A DNA stretch of 64,000 nt from Soonwooa sp032062245 (GCF_032062245.1 NZ_DAMBQF010000004.1:1-64000), one strand, 5' to 3'. Positions 7,314 to 16,813 are shown, counted from the first letter of the stretch. Made by a program: numbers and translations. The notes: generated by a model not told the origin, from the sequence alone.

Positions 7314-9071
7314 ATGGAAAAACAAAATACTTGGCAGATTGTCAAACGACTTTTTATGATTGGGATGAAGTTCCGGTCATGGTTTATTTTGACATTGATT
7401 ATCTCCATTTTGCTATCGTTGGTGTCGACTTATCGTCCCTATTTAACGATGGAAATTGTCGACAACGACATTACACGCCTGAAAGATACAGGCTTGATGA
7501 TGAAGCATGTTTACATCCTTATCGGATTAGTGATTGCGGAAATGTTGTTGAATTTTTTCCTTGTTTATTTTTCGAATTTTATTTCGCAGAATGTCATCAG
7601 AGATATTCGTGAGCGATTATACAATAAGCTGATTTATTTCAAAACTTCTTTCTTTGACAAAACGGCTTTGGGACAGTTGGTAACGCGCGCCGTTGGCGAT
7701 GTCGAAACCATTGCTGTGGTCTATACCGATGGATTTTTGATGGTTTTCGGAGACATTCTTAGATTGGTTTTTGTGCTGGTTATGATGTTCCAAGTGAATG
7801 TGGAACTAAGTTATATTTCGTTGGTGATTTTGCCGTTGATGGTCGTTATCACGAGGTTTTTCCAAAAACGATTGAAGAAAGCATTTGGTGACGAAAGAAG
7901 TTGGACTGCCATCCAGAATAGTTTTGTGCAAGAGCGACTTTCGGGGATGTCGATTATTCAGGTTTTTAATCGTCAGGAAGCGGAGTTTAAGAAATTTGAT
8001 GATATTAATATTCAACTGAAAGCAGCTTTATTGAGGACGGTTTTTATCTTCTCCTTATTCTTTCCGGTTGTTGAATTAATTTCGTCCTTGTTTATCGGAT
8101 TTATTCTTTTTTATGGCGGTTTTATCGAGGTTAAAGCTGGGGTTATTATCGCATTTATTCAGTTTATCAATATGTTGATTCGTCCGTTGAGACAGATTGC
8201 GGACCGCTTTAACAACATCCAACGAGGTTTGGTTGGTGCAGAACGTGTGCTAGGCGTGATGGACGAGACCAATGCAATGCCGAATGATGGTAAAATTATT
8301 AAACACGAATTCGCTGGACAAATTGAATTTAAAAATGTTCATTTCTCTTATGATGAAAAACAAGAGGTTTTAAAAGGGATAAGTTTTAAAGTTAATCCTG
8401 GCGAAACCGTTGCTATTGTTGGCGCGACTGGCGCGGGAAAATCCACGATTATTAGTTTGCTAACGCGTTTGTACGATATTAATTCTGGTGCGATTTTACT
8501 AGATGATATCGAAATCCGAGATTACGAACTATACAATCTTAGAAGTCATATTGGTGTGGTGTTGCAAGATGTGTTTTTGTTTCACGGTTCTATTTTTGAA
8601 AACTTGACGTTGGGCGACGAAAGCATTACTTTGGAACAGATAAAAAAAGTGGCAAAAGATATTGAAGTCCACGATTTTATCGAAAGTCTTCCTGGTGGAT
8701 ACGATTATGTGGTGAGCGAAAGAGGTTCTTCCATTTCGTTAGGACAACGTCAGCTTTTATCGTTTTTAAGAGCTTATTTGTCGGATCCTAAACTTTTAAT
8801 TCTTGATGAAGCGACGTCTTCCATTGACCACGAAAGTGAAAAATTAATACAACGTGCCACCGAAAAAATTACGCAAAACAGAACGTCAATTATCATCGCA
8901 CACCGACTTTCGACCATCGAAAAAGCGGACAAAATTATCGTGATGGAAAAAGGTAAAATAGTAGAAGAAGGCAAACACGACGAGCTTTTGGCTTTGAATG
9001 GCTACTATGCTTTGTTGTATAATAATCAATCGCGCGATTCGGAAAGTGCGGAAGATGTTGAGGGAATTTAA
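7314..9071 (+). CDS. ABC exporter, fused permease-ATPase (MsbA/LmrA type)
   Basis: A 585-residue half-transporter that works as a dimer in the inner membrane. Residues 1-310 hold a six-helix type I exporter domain (first helix FILTLIISILLSLVSTY; last IIAFIQFINMLI). The ATPase follows: Walker A GATGAGKST, Q-loop VVLQDVFLF, signature ISLGQRQ, Walker B LLILDEATSSID and the switch His in IIAHRLST. All catalytic residues are present. The signature reads SLGQ rather than SGGQ, a common variant. Likely substrate is lipid or a drug; it cannot be told from sequence. Second gene of the truA unit. Confidence 0.9.
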   Translation: MEKQNTWQIVKRLFMIGMKFRSWFILTLIISILLSLVSTYRPYLTMEIVDNDITRLKDTGLMMKHVYILIGLVIAEMLLNFFLVYFSNFISQNVIRDIRERLYNKLIYFKTSFFDKTALGQLVTRAVGDVETIAVVYTDGFLMVFGDILRLVFVLVMMFQVNVELSYISLVILPLMVVITRFFQKRLKKAFGDERSWTAIQNSFVQERLSGMSIIQVFNRQEAEFKKFDDINIQLKAALLRTVFIFSLFFPVVELISSLFIGFILFYGGFIEVKAGVIIAFIQFINMLIRPLRQIADRFNNIQRGLVGAERVLGVMDETNAMPNDGKIIKHEFAGQIEFKNVHFSYDEKQEVLKGISFKVNPGETVAIVGATGAGKSTIISLLTRLYDINSGAILLDDIEIRDYELYNLRSHIGVVLQDVFLFHGSIFENLTLGDESITLEQIKKVAKDIEVHDFIESLPGGYDYVVSERGSSISLGQRQLLSFLRAYLSDPKLLILDEATSSIDHESEKLIQRATEKITQNRTSIIIAHRLSTIEKADKIIVMEKGKIVEEGKHDELLALNGYYALLYNNQSRDSESAEDVEGI

Positions 9072-9095
9072 AATCTATTTAATCATTACAAAATA

Positions 9096-9127
9096 AAAAA
9101 AGCGACTTCAAGAGAAGTCGCTTTTTT
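9096..9127. terminator. Bidirectional terminator between ABC exporter and adaptor gene
   Basis: Arms AAAAAAGCGACTTC (9096-9109) and GAAGTCGCTTTTTT (9114-9127), 4-nt loop. Serves both convergent units. Confidence 0.9.
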
Positions 9128-9145
9128 CTTTATAAAAACTGAAGT

Positions 9146-10339
9146 TTATTTTTTCTTTTCTTTAAGTTCTTCTTTGTCTTTGTCGGAAGGATTCCAAACT
9201 TTAACTTCTGCATTTTTATCAATACCAGAAAGGATCTGAACATTCACGCCATCACTTGCGCCAAGTTTAACATAGACTTTTTTGAAGCTTCCATTGGGCT
9301 GTTTTACTTCAACAAAAGATTTGTCAACATTGTTTACTTTTTCATACTGGATCAAGGATTCGTCCAATAATAATGCATTCTTTTGACTGCTCAATACAAC
9401 CTCACCATTCGCACTAAAACCAGCACGGATGTATTCGTTAGTTTTGTTGTAAACATCGCCTTCTACAGCAAATTTTATCGTACCGGTTTCTTCCTTGCCT
9501 TTCGGTGCAATCAGCGTTAACTTACCAGGAAAAGACTTGTTTTGAAGGGCACCAATCACGATGTTCATGTCCATACCTTCTTTTAGTTTCCCAGCTTGTG
9601 CTTCATCAATTGTCCCTTGGAAGATTAATGAACCCAGATCTGCAATCGAACAAATCGTTGTCCCAGGGTTAAAAGCATTAGCTTCGATAACTTGGCTACC
9701 AACTTTCACAGGAATTTCTAAAACCGTTCCTGCCGCTTTTGCGCGAATCTGCGTTGTTGCCATACCTTGCAATTCTGGTGTTGCTCCTGTTTTTACAATT
9801 TGTAATCTTTTTTGAGCCGCATTCAGTTGCTGATTTGCAATTTTTTGTTGCTGAACTGTCGACTCATATTGTTGTTGCGCCGTGATATATTCTTGTTTAG
9901 AAATCACACCTTGCTTGTACAATTTGTCTTGCATCGCAAATTGTTTCTGTTGATTCGATGCGTTGATTTGCGCATTTTTAACCTGAATCTGTGCGTTGTT
10001 TATATCTTGCATGGCGCCATTAACGTCAGACACCGTTGGGATAATTCTCAAAGTTGCTAAAAGTTGACCAGCAACCACTTTGTCGCCTTCTTCAACTTCG
10101 ATAGCGGTGATAATTCCCGACATATTGGGTTTAATCTCGATTTCTTCGCGTGGAACAATTTTACCTGTCGCCATTACTTTATCTTCAAGCGTCGATATCG
10201 ATGGTTTCCTCGTTAAGAAAAGTTCTTTTTCCGCAGAATTCGATTTAATAAGATAGCTAATGCCCATCGCCAAAGCTGCAAAGACAAGAAGTCCAAATAG
10301 GATGTAAAGAATCTTTTTGATGTTGAACTTTTTTTTCAT
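9146..10339 (-). CDS. MacA-like periplasmic adaptor (membrane fusion protein)
   Basis: A 397-residue adaptor that links an inner-membrane ABC transporter to an outer-membrane TolC channel. One membrane anchor at residues 10-30 (ILYILFGLLVFAALAMGISYLI). It is followed by a biotinyl-lipoyl half (KIVPREEIEIKPNMSGII...VEEGDKVVAGQLLATL), then a long Gln-rich alpha-hairpin (about 115-195) and the second lipoyl half (IRAKAAGTVLEIPVKVGSQV). Beta-barrel and membrane-proximal domains come next, and the C-terminus is very basic and acidic (SDKDKEELKEKKK). Last gene of the four-gene minus-strand unit, 24 bp after the second permease. Confidence 0.88.
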   Translation of the reverse strand: MKKKFNIKKILYILFGLLVFAALAMGISYLIKSNSAEKELFLTRKPSISTLEDKVMATGKIVPREEIEIKPNMSGIITAIEVEEGDKVVAGQLLATLRIIPTVSDVNGAMQDINNAQIQVKNAQINASNQQKQFAMQDKLYKQGVISKQEYITAQQQYESTVQQQKIANQQLNAAQKRLQIVKTGATPELQGMATTQIRAKAAGTVLEIPVKVGSQVIEANAFNPGTTICSIADLGSLIFQGTIDEAQAGKLKEGMDMNIVIGALQNKSFPGKLTLIAPKGKEETGTIKFAVEGDVYNKTNEYIRAGFSANGEVVLSSQKNALLLDESLIQYEKVNNVDKSFVEVKQPNGSFKKVYVKLGASDGVNVQILSGIDKNAEVKVWNPSDKDKEELKEKKK

Positions 10340-10363
10340 TATAATAGTTTATTTATTTAAAAA

Positions 10364-11635
10364 TTATTCGGTTCTTAAGGCTTCGATTGGTCGTATTTTA
10401 ACAGCTCGTTGTGCAGGAATCATCCCAATTAACAAGCCTAAAATTAACATAATAGCTAATGCCGAAAATACATTACTGTAATCAACCGTTGGGTTATAAA
10501 ATGGGAAAGTATCGTTGTTTTTCGTGGCCAAATCGAGTCCCATTAAGAGGAAAATTCCGAACAAAAATCCGATAAGTCCCGATGATAAAGTGATGACAAC
10601 ACTTTCTAACAAAATTTGGTTACGGACTTCGCTTGGTTTTGCACCTAAAGCTCGACGGATTCCGATTTCTTTAGTACGTTCTTTAACGGTAATTAAAAGG
10701 ATATTTGAAATCGCAATAACCCCCGCCAAAATCGTCAAAGTTCCGACAACGATGGTCAAAAATTGCATTCCAGTTAAGAAGCCTGTCAACTTTTTGAAAG
10801 CTTCACCAAGGTTAAAGCTTCCGTAAGCATTGGTATCTTCTGGTGAAGCGTGATATTCTTTTTTAAGCTCGTCTTTAGCTAGATTTTCAACGATTTTTAC
10901 ATCAGCATCAGGTTTACTAACAATGGCAAAAAAGTCGACAACATCGCCCGCATTGTACATTTTGTTATACGTACTGAATGGGATATAAGCAGATTGATCG
11001 CTTTCTAGAGGACCGCCAGATTTCCCGACACGGAACACACCAATCACCGTGAAAAACATACCTTTGATGTTAACCGATTTGCCGATTGGGTTTTCGTTCT
11101 TATTAGCATCAAAAAAATTTTTATAAATCTCTTCACCAATTACCGCAACATTTTTGCTGCTCGACACATCGGCATCGTTGATGTATCGTCCGAAAAGTAA
11201 TTTTTTCTGCGAGATTAAATTCCCTACAGGAAAGTCACCAGTCAATACATAAGTTGCCGACTTGCCATTTCTAGAGATTTGCTCGGGTGGATTTCCAAAA
11301 TTTCCACGGGCACTTTGCGGTGAAATATAATCGATTTCTGTGATTTTTGATTTTAAAAGTTCAATGTCTTTAAGGTGAAGTTTCATCGTTCTACCTTTCG
11401 GAAAACCATCGAACGGAATGGTAGTGTTCTGCGCCCAAAGGAAAATAGAATTGGTAGCAAATCCCGCAAAAGCTTTGTTAAAACCGTTTTCCATACCTTT
11501 TGCAGCACCCAAAAGACTGACGTACAAAAACATGCCCCAACCTACGCCAATCATGGTGAGGAATGTCCGAAGTTTATTATTACTCAAAGAATAATAAATC
11601 TCCTGCCATGTATCTAAACTGAATAAAATTTTCAT
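10364..11635 (-). CDS. MacB-like ABC permease, second copy
   Basis: A 423-residue type VII ABC permease without its own ATPase. Layout: helix 1 at about 20-45 (FLTMIGVGWGMFLYVSLLGA), a large periplasmic MacB_PCD domain, then three C-terminal helices. Between helices lies the coupling segment TVKERTKEIGIRRALGAK, typical of FtsX/MacB permeases. It ends in the common RAVKIRPIEALR(TE). It should pair with the other permease to form a heterodimer. The transported molecule is unknown; MacB homologues export macrolides, peptides or lipoproteins. Confidence 0.87.
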   Translation of the reverse strand: MKILFSLDTWQEIYYSLSNNKLRTFLTMIGVGWGMFLYVSLLGAAKGMENGFNKAFAGFATNSIFLWAQNTTIPFDGFPKGRTMKLHLKDIELLKSKITEIDYISPQSARGNFGNPPEQISRNGKSATYVLTGDFPVGNLISQKKLLFGRYINDADVSSSKNVAVIGEEIYKNFFDANKNENPIGKSVNIKGMFFTVIGVFRVGKSGGPLESDQSAYIPFSTYNKMYNAGDVVDFFAIVSKPDADVKIVENLAKDELKKEYHASPEDTNAYGSFNLGEAFKKLTGFLTGMQFLTIVVGTLTILAGVIAISNILLITVKERTKEIGIRRALGAKPSEVRNQILLESVVITLSSGLIGFLFGIFLLMGLDLATKNNDTFPFYNPTVDYSNVFSALAIMLILGLLIGMIPAQRAVKIRPIEALRTE

Positions 11636-11666
11636 TCTGTGGTCGAAGCTTTTTGTTTTTATTATT

Positions 11667-11709
11667 AAATTTTAAATGCCAGTCTCATGAGATATTACAT
11701 TTAAAAATT
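11667..11709. promoter_or_regulatory. Inverted repeat between the two permease genes
   Basis: AAATTTTAAATG (11667-11678) faces CATTTAAAAATT (11698-11709) with one mismatch, and the loop contains a 10-bp palindrome TCTCATGAGA (11683-11692). It sits in the only long gap (101 bp) of the operon. It could be a processing or attenuation site; no T-run follows, so it is not a clear terminator. Confidence 0.4.
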
Positions 11710-11736
11710 CGATTTTATTTTTATTTAAAAAAAAAA

Positions 11737-12966
11737 TTATTCTGCTCTTAGAGCTTCAATAGGTTTAATCTTAGAAGCTCGATATGCAGGGATAAATCCG
11801 GCAATTGCACCTGCAAAAATCAAACAGAAAAATGCAGTAGATATTAATCCCAAACCGACAGATGGATCGGTGATGAAATAATCTTCCAAACTATCGCCGA
11901 TTAATTTTAATGTTAAAACACCAACGCCAACGCCTATCAATCCCGAAATTACCGTAATCACAATACTTTCTTGAAGAATAAGAGCCACAATCCCTGCTGG
12001 TTTGGCGCCAATCGCTTTTCGGATTCCGATTTCTTTAGTACGTTCTTTAACGATGTACACCATGATGTTGCTAATGCCGATAATTCCTGCTAAAAGTGTC
12101 CCAAGCCCTATGAATCCTACAACCGCCGAGATAACGAACATAAACATAAAAGATTCTTGATTGTTTTTAGCATTGTTTCTCACAACCACCGCTTGCTTGT
12201 CATTAGGCGAAATGCTATGACGCTCTTTTATTTTTTTCTCAATTTCGTCACCGTATTTTATGGCTTGATCAGGAGACATTTTTTGATCATAGGATAACAT
12301 GATGGTACTCAAACTGTCAGATCCTTTTTTCATCTGTTGCAAAGTCGAAAGCGGTACAACTACATGACGCTCGTCCCAGTCGCCACCTGCGTCAGAAAAG
12401 ACACCAACAACGCGAAACATCGTCCCATTAATCTGAATCATTTTCCCGATTGGGCTTCCATCTTTGATAAGGTCACGCTGAACCATTCGCCCGATGGATG
12501 TTACATAAGCTTTGCGATCGATATCCATTGGTGTTATGTAACGACCTTCCATCATATTTCGGTTTTCCAAAAATTTTTCATCAGGATTAACACCTTGTAT
12601 TTGATAAGTTCCACTTTCGCGACCGTATTTTACCATCCAATTGGCAGTGTAGCGAGGCGACGCATATTCGCTTCTACCTTTTGAATTTTTCTCGATATCG
12701 TCAAAATCTTTATTGTCAAGTGTAATTGTCCTGTTAGATTGTAATCCAGCGTAAGCTTCTGAGGTACGACCCGTAAAAACCATGATAAGATTAGCCGCAT
12801 CTCTTGTAAAAGCCTGTGCAAAAGAGTTGTTAAGCCCATTACCAATACCGAAAAGAACAATGAAAATAAATAATCCCAAAGCTACAGTAAAGCCAGAAAG
12901 CACCGTCCGTAACACATTACTACGAATGGAACTAAATATCTCCTGCCAACGGTCTATGTCAAACAT
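11737..12966 (-). CDS. MacB-like ABC permease, first copy
   Basis: A 409-residue permease with the same plan as its neighbour: helix 1 (LRTVLSGFTVALGLFIFIVLFGIG), periplasmic MacB_PCD domain, then three helices with VKERTKEIGIRKAIGAKPAG as the coupling segment and RASKIKPIEALRAE at the end. The two permeases share only the family pattern, so the pair looks like an old duplication specialised for heterodimers. It follows the ATPase gene by 27 bp. Confidence 0.87.
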   Translation of the reverse strand: MFDIDRWQEIFSSIRSNVLRTVLSGFTVALGLFIFIVLFGIGNGLNNSFAQAFTRDAANLIMVFTGRTSEAYAGLQSNRTITLDNKDFDDIEKNSKGRSEYASPRYTANWMVKYGRESGTYQIQGVNPDEKFLENRNMMEGRYITPMDIDRKAYVTSIGRMVQRDLIKDGSPIGKMIQINGTMFRVVGVFSDAGGDWDERHVVVPLSTLQQMKKGSDSLSTIMLSYDQKMSPDQAIKYGDEIEKKIKERHSISPNDKQAVVVRNNAKNNQESFMFMFVISAVVGFIGLGTLLAGIIGISNIMVYIVKERTKEIGIRKAIGAKPAGIVALILQESIVITVISGLIGVGVGVLTLKLIGDSLEDYFITDPSVGLGLISTAFFCLIFAGAIAGFIPAYRASKIKPIEALRAE

Positions 12967-12993
12967 ATTACTTTAGTTATTTAATTTTAATTC

Positions 12994-13695
12994 TTATAAA
13001 ACGATTTGTTTAATAAAATCATCGCTTTCGATTTTACCATCTTTTAAGACAACATTACGTTTGGTTTGTGCAGCAACATCAGGTTCGTGGGTTACGACAA
13101 CAATCGTTTTTCCTTCGTTGTTAATGTCTTGCAAAAGCTTCATAATATCATGCGTCGTCTGCGAATCTAATGCACCAGTGGGTTCATCCGCCAAGATAAG
13201 TTTAGGTTCGGTGATTAGAGCGCGAGCAATTGCAACACGTTGTTTTTGTCCTCCCGACATTTCGCTTGGTAAATGGTTTGCCCATTGTCTAAGTCCAACT
13301 TTTTCGAGATATTCTAAAGCTTTTTGGCTTCTTTCTTTACGACCAACACCTTGATAATATAATGGAAGAGCAACATTTTCGACTGCTGTTTTATAATTAA
13401 TCAAATTAAAGGATTGAAATATAAATCCTAAAAATTTGCTTCGATATTCTGCTGCGCGACTTTCTGTCAAATGTTTGATGGGGACGCCATCTAGTTCATA
13501 AATACCAGTGTCGGCTTCGTCGAGAATACCGATAATATTTAATAACGTAGATTTTCCCGAACCAGAAGAACCCATAATCGATACAAACTCACCTTCCGAA
13601 ATATTCAGGTTGATACCTTTCAGAACATGTAGTTTGCTCTTACCAATATCATAGGATTTGTTGAGTTCTTCAATTTTTAAAATTAAATTCGACAT
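12994..13695 (-). CDS. ABC transporter ATPase (MacB/LolD type)
   Basis: A 233-residue ATPase that drives the two permeases from the cytosolic side. Walker A GSSGSGKST, Q-loop FIFQSFNL, signature MSGGQKQR, Walker B LILADEPTGALD and H-loop VVTHEPDV are all intact. The ADEPTGALD form and the length are characteristic of the LolD/MacB group. It is the first gene of the minus-strand unit, with its start 132 bp from the divergent TolC gene. A near-consensus box TAACTTTT lies upstream. Confidence 0.92.
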   Translation of the reverse strand: MSNLILKIEELNKSYDIGKSKLHVLKGINLNISEGEFVSIMGSSGSGKSTLLNIIGILDEADTGIYELDGVPIKHLTESRAAEYRSKFLGFIFQSFNLINYKTAVENVALPLYYQGVGRKERSQKALEYLEKVGLRQWANHLPSEMSGGQKQRVAIARALITEPKLILADEPTGALDSQTTHDIMKLLQDINNEGKTIVVVTHEPDVAAQTKRNVVLKDGKIESDDFIKQIVL

Positions 13696-13827
13696 ATTCT
13701 CGGCTTATATTCTAATAGGTAATTGAGATTGTTAAAAAGTTACAATTATTTTCAAAAAATATATTTTTTTTAATTATTGCGTAACAAATTATCAATTCTT
13801 GAGTCTTATTGTGTATAAACTATTATT

Positions 13828-15183
13828 ATGACAATTCGTAATGTATTAGCAGCTTCGGTAATTTGTTTTGGCGTTTTCGGTTATGGTCAAAAGATTTGGA
13901 CATTGCAAGAATGTGTGGACTATGCAGCAAAAAGCAATCTTCAGGTCATCCAAAATTCTTACAATAAAAAAGTACAAGAATCGAATTTAAGGATTGCAAA
14001 AAAAGAATATTTACCGAGTGTTAGCGGAAGTATTTCTAATACGGCGACTTTCGGACAAAGCCAAGATGTATTTGGAGTGTCGCAACGTAATGATAATTTT
14101 AATAACAATGCGAATGTCGGTGCTAATATTTTGGTATTTAACAATGGGCGTTTAGAAAAGAATATTCGAAAAGTTCAGTTTGATCTAGAAGCTTCGCAGT
14201 TTGATGTGGAAACGATTCAGAACAATATCTCGTTACAAATTGCACAACAATATTTAAGTATTTTATTAAATAAAGAAATTGTAAAAATTTCGCAAAGCGC
14301 TTTGCAAAATGCACAAAAATTGCGTGATCGAGCGAAAATAACGACAGATGTTGGGACAACTGCACAAACGATCTTGGCAGAAGCTGACGCTGCTTTAGCT
14401 AGAGAAAAACAAAATCTAAAAGTGGCGGAAGTTAATCGTGATAGAAGTCGTTTTGCACTTGCCCAACTATTGATGTTGACCGATTATAAAGAATTTGATG
14501 TCGCTGATGTTCCACTACTATTTGATCTACAAGCGCCAGATTTGGGTGTCGAGCAAGTTTTGGATAAAGCCTACGGAAATCAACCTCAGATAAAAGCTGC
14601 TGAAAGCCGTATCAAATCTTCGGAAGCCCAAACTGAAGTTGTTAAAACTGCTTTCTGGCCGACGATTACAGCTAATGGAGGAGTTGGTTCGTTTTATTTC
14701 AATTCTTTGGCAACCAACACAGTTGGGATTAATCCAGATGGTACGCCAATTAAAGAGCATGGTTTTTTCCAACAATACAAAGATAATTTTGGTCAACAAG
14801 TTGGGATTTCTGCGAACATTCCGATTTTTAATAAAGGCATAACGAAACTTCAGGTAGAGCAATCCAAAATCAACCAAGACATCGCAAAAAATAATCTTGA
14901 CCAACAAAAACTGGATGTTAAACAAAATGTGCAAAAAGCAGCTTTCGACGCGGATGCTAACTATCAAACTTTTTTAACATCTGTAGAAGCTGAGAAAAGC
15001 ACCAAGTTGGCTTTAGATTTTGCAGAAAAAAGTTATGAAGCTGGTCGTACAAGCATCTATGATCTCAATATTGCTAGAAATAATTATGCAAATGCACAAG
15101 GAAGCGTTGCACAAGCGAAATTCAATTACTTATTTAGTCAAAAATTGTTAGATTTCTATTCAGGAATTCCTTTAAGTTTATAA
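13828..15183 (+). CDS. TolC family outer-membrane channel
   Basis: A 451-residue outer-membrane efflux protein. Signal peptide at 1-20 (TIRNVLAASVICFGVFGYGQ). Two TolC repeats follow with long coiled-coil helices (for example AREKQNLKVAEVNRDR and KINQDIAKNNLDQQKLDVKQ) and the conserved N-terminal WTLQECVDYAAKSNLQV. The C-terminal YEAGRTSIYDLNIARNNYA matches the family. Divergent from the Mac operon, so it supplies the exit channel for that transporter; this is inferred from position. Confidence 0.92.
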   Translation: MTIRNVLAASVICFGVFGYGQKIWTLQECVDYAAKSNLQVIQNSYNKKVQESNLRIAKKEYLPSVSGSISNTATFGQSQDVFGVSQRNDNFNNNANVGANILVFNNGRLEKNIRKVQFDLEASQFDVETIQNNISLQIAQQYLSILLNKEIVKISQSALQNAQKLRDRAKITTDVGTTAQTILAEADAALAREKQNLKVAEVNRDRSRFALAQLLMLTDYKEFDVADVPLLFDLQAPDLGVEQVLDKAYGNQPQIKAAESRIKSSEAQTEVVKTAFWPTITANGGVGSFYFNSLATNTVGINPDGTPIKEHGFFQQYKDNFGQQVGISANIPIFNKGITKLQVEQSKINQDIAKNNLDQQKLDVKQNVQKAAFDADANYQTFLTSVEAEKSTKLALDFAEKSYEAGRTSIYDLNIARNNYANAQGSVAQAKFNYLFSQKLLDFYSGIPLSL

Positions 15184-15215
15184 ATAAATTTCTTTAAAAA
15201 GTTAAATTTTAAGCT

Positions 15216-15245
15216 TTTGATTTGTTTATTATTTGATTAAATTTG
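15216..15245 (+). promoter_or_regulatory. Promoter of the CoA NUDIX gene
   Basis: TTTG at 15216-15219, 18 nt, then TAAATTTG at 15238-15245; only 4 nt before ATG 15250. Confidence 0.65.
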
Positions 15246-15249
15246 AGAC

Positions 15250-15879
15250 ATGCGAAAGTTTGGAAAAGATTTATTAATAAATCTAAAAAATGCTGATTTA
15301 AAGGGCGAAGATGCACATTGTATCTATTCGCCAGCTTACCGACCATTGTTTTCTTACGATGATATTTTGACCAAGAATCCTAAGTTTGCGGCGGTTAATA
15401 TTTTGTTGTACTTAAAAAATGATGAGTGGCATTTCCCATTGATGGTACGTAGCGAAAATGAGCACGATCGCCATAGTGGACAAATATCTTTGCCAGGAGG
15501 AAAGCGGGAAGAGCAAGACCTTAATTTTGCTGATACTGCGAAACGCGAAACCTCAGAAGAAATGGGTATTGATCCGCATTATATCAGAATTATTCGTGAG
15601 ATTTCTCCGATTTATATTCCGCCGAGCAATTTTTATGTCCACCCATTTATTTCGTTTACTAAAAAAGATCCAACTTTCATTTTACAAGAGAGCGAAGCTG
15701 CGGAGTTAATCGAGTTTCCGGTGAGTTCTTTATTGGCGTTGCCAGACAAACCAAAAATGATGACAATGGCGACCAGCAGAGGATATGACGTTCCTGTTAT
15801 CGATTTTAATGGTTATCTTATTTGGGGTGCGACCTCAATGATTTTGAGTGAGTTTAGCTTGTTATTGAAAAATGTTTAA
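15250..15879 (+). CDS. CoA pyrophosphatase (NUDIX, NudL-like)
   Basis: A 209-residue NUDIX hydrolase that likely splits CoA and its derivatives into phosphopantetheine and 3',5'-ADP. The Nudix box reads GGKREEQDLNFADTAKRE followed by TSEEMGI, with the REUxEExGU core intact. The preceding HSGQISLPGG and the later SPIYIPPSNFYVHPF segment are the CoA-pyrophosphatase extension. The Glu usually found 8 residues before the core RE is not in place, as in E. coli NudL. The start fits homologues, although the promoter lies only 4 nt upstream. Confidence 0.88.
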   Translation: MRKFGKDLLINLKNADLKGEDAHCIYSPAYRPLFSYDDILTKNPKFAAVNILLYLKNDEWHFPLMVRSENEHDRHSGQISLPGGKREEQDLNFADTAKRETSEEMGIDPHYIRIIREISPIYIPPSNFYVHPFISFTKKDPTFILQESEAAELIEFPVSSLLALPDKPKMMTMATSRGYDVPVIDFNGYLIWGATSMILSEFSLLLKNV

Positions 15880-15884
15880 ATTTG
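15877..15884 (+). promoter_or_regulatory. Candidate -7 box for the acyltransferase gene
   Basis: TAAATTTG overlaps the stop codon of the NUDIX gene; the next start codon is 45 nt downstream. No good -33 TTG at normal spacing. Confidence 0.4.
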
Positions 15885-15929
15885 CGCTTCGAAAAAAATC
15901 AGACCAGCGCTGAGTTATAACTGCAAAAA

Positions 15930-16733
15930 ATGGCGAAAAAAAATATTTTTACAGACTCTTTTGGGAATATCTATGTCCTCAAACGTTTTATAATTTTTAT
16001 ATTAGGTTTGGTGTCTTATCGCCGTTTTAATGGTTTTAATAAACTAAAAATTACAGGTTCCGAAAACCTTGTTGATCTACCAAAAACCAATGTGCTTTTT
16101 GTGTCGAATCACCAAACTTACTTTGCGGATGTTGCTGCAATGTATCATGCCTTTTGTTCTGTTAATAACGGATATCTTAACACCATCAAAAATCCAATTT
16201 ATCTGTTAAATCCCAAAGTTGACTTCTATTATGTTGCTGCGGAAGAAACGATGAACAAAGGACTTCTTGCCAGAATTTTTAAAATTGCAGGTGCGGTGAC
16301 CGTTAAAAGAACTTGGCGTGCCGAAGGGCAAAATGTTAACCGAATGGTTGATATGAGCGAAGTTGAAAACATCATGAAAGCCTTGGATAATGGTTGGGTA
16401 ATTACTTTTCCACAAGGAACAACTTCCGCTTTTGCGCAAGGGAGAAAAGGAACCGCTAAATTGGTGAAAAATCAAAGACCTATTGTTATTCCGATAAAAA
16501 TAAACGGTTTTCGTAGAGCTTTCGATAAAAAAGGTTTGAAAATAAAAGTCACGGGGACTAAGCCAACTTTGGAGTTTAAACCTGCTTTAGACATCGATTA
16601 CGACAACGAATCACCTGCAGAAATTCTTGACAAAATTATGGTCGCAATTGAGCAAACGCCCGAACATAACCTACTCCACGAGTACGATGAAGAACTAAAA
16701 GCGCGGAAAGCAAAAGACGATCCTAAAGTCTAA
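15930..16733 (+). CDS. Lysophospholipid acyltransferase family protein (PlsC-like), motifs altered
   Basis: A 267-residue LPLAT-fold protein that should transfer an acyl chain to a glycerolipid at the inner membrane. The N-terminal hydrophobic helix (FIIFILGLVSY) precedes motif I, VSNHQTYFADVA. Here the His and Asp are separated by five residues (HX5D) instead of the usual four. Motif III reads FPQGTTSAF where most members have FPEGTRS. The later IVIPIKINGF matches the motif IV region. The C-terminus is charged (EELKARKAKDDPKV). Substrate specificity cannot be predicted. Probably a separate or overlapping unit with the NUDIX gene. A terminator follows. Confidence 0.75.
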   Translation: MAKKNIFTDSFGNIYVLKRFIIFILGLVSYRRFNGFNKLKITGSENLVDLPKTNVLFVSNHQTYFADVAAMYHAFCSVNNGYLNTIKNPIYLLNPKVDFYYVAAEETMNKGLLARIFKIAGAVTVKRTWRAEGQNVNRMVDMSEVENIMKALDNGWVITFPQGTTSAFAQGRKGTAKLVKNQRPIVIPIKINGFRRAFDKKGLKIKVTGTKPTLEFKPALDIDYDNESPAEILDKIMVAIEQTPEHNLLHEYDEELKARKAKDDPKV

Positions 16734-16740
16734 TAAATCA

Positions 16741-16770
16741 AAAACCTACGAAATTTTCGCAGGTTTTTTT
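16741..16770 (+). terminator. Terminator after the acyltransferase gene
   Basis: AAAACCTaCGAA faces TTCGcAGGTTTT (16741-16767), short loop, T-run on the plus strand. Confidence 0.75.
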
Positions 16771-16813
16771 ATTAATGGAAATACCTAATATTCGGTATGT
16801 TGCATGTGTGAAT

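Noticed and set aside
9146..15183. Mac locus as a new defence or secretion system
   Set aside because: Each component matches the known MacAB-TolC export architecture.
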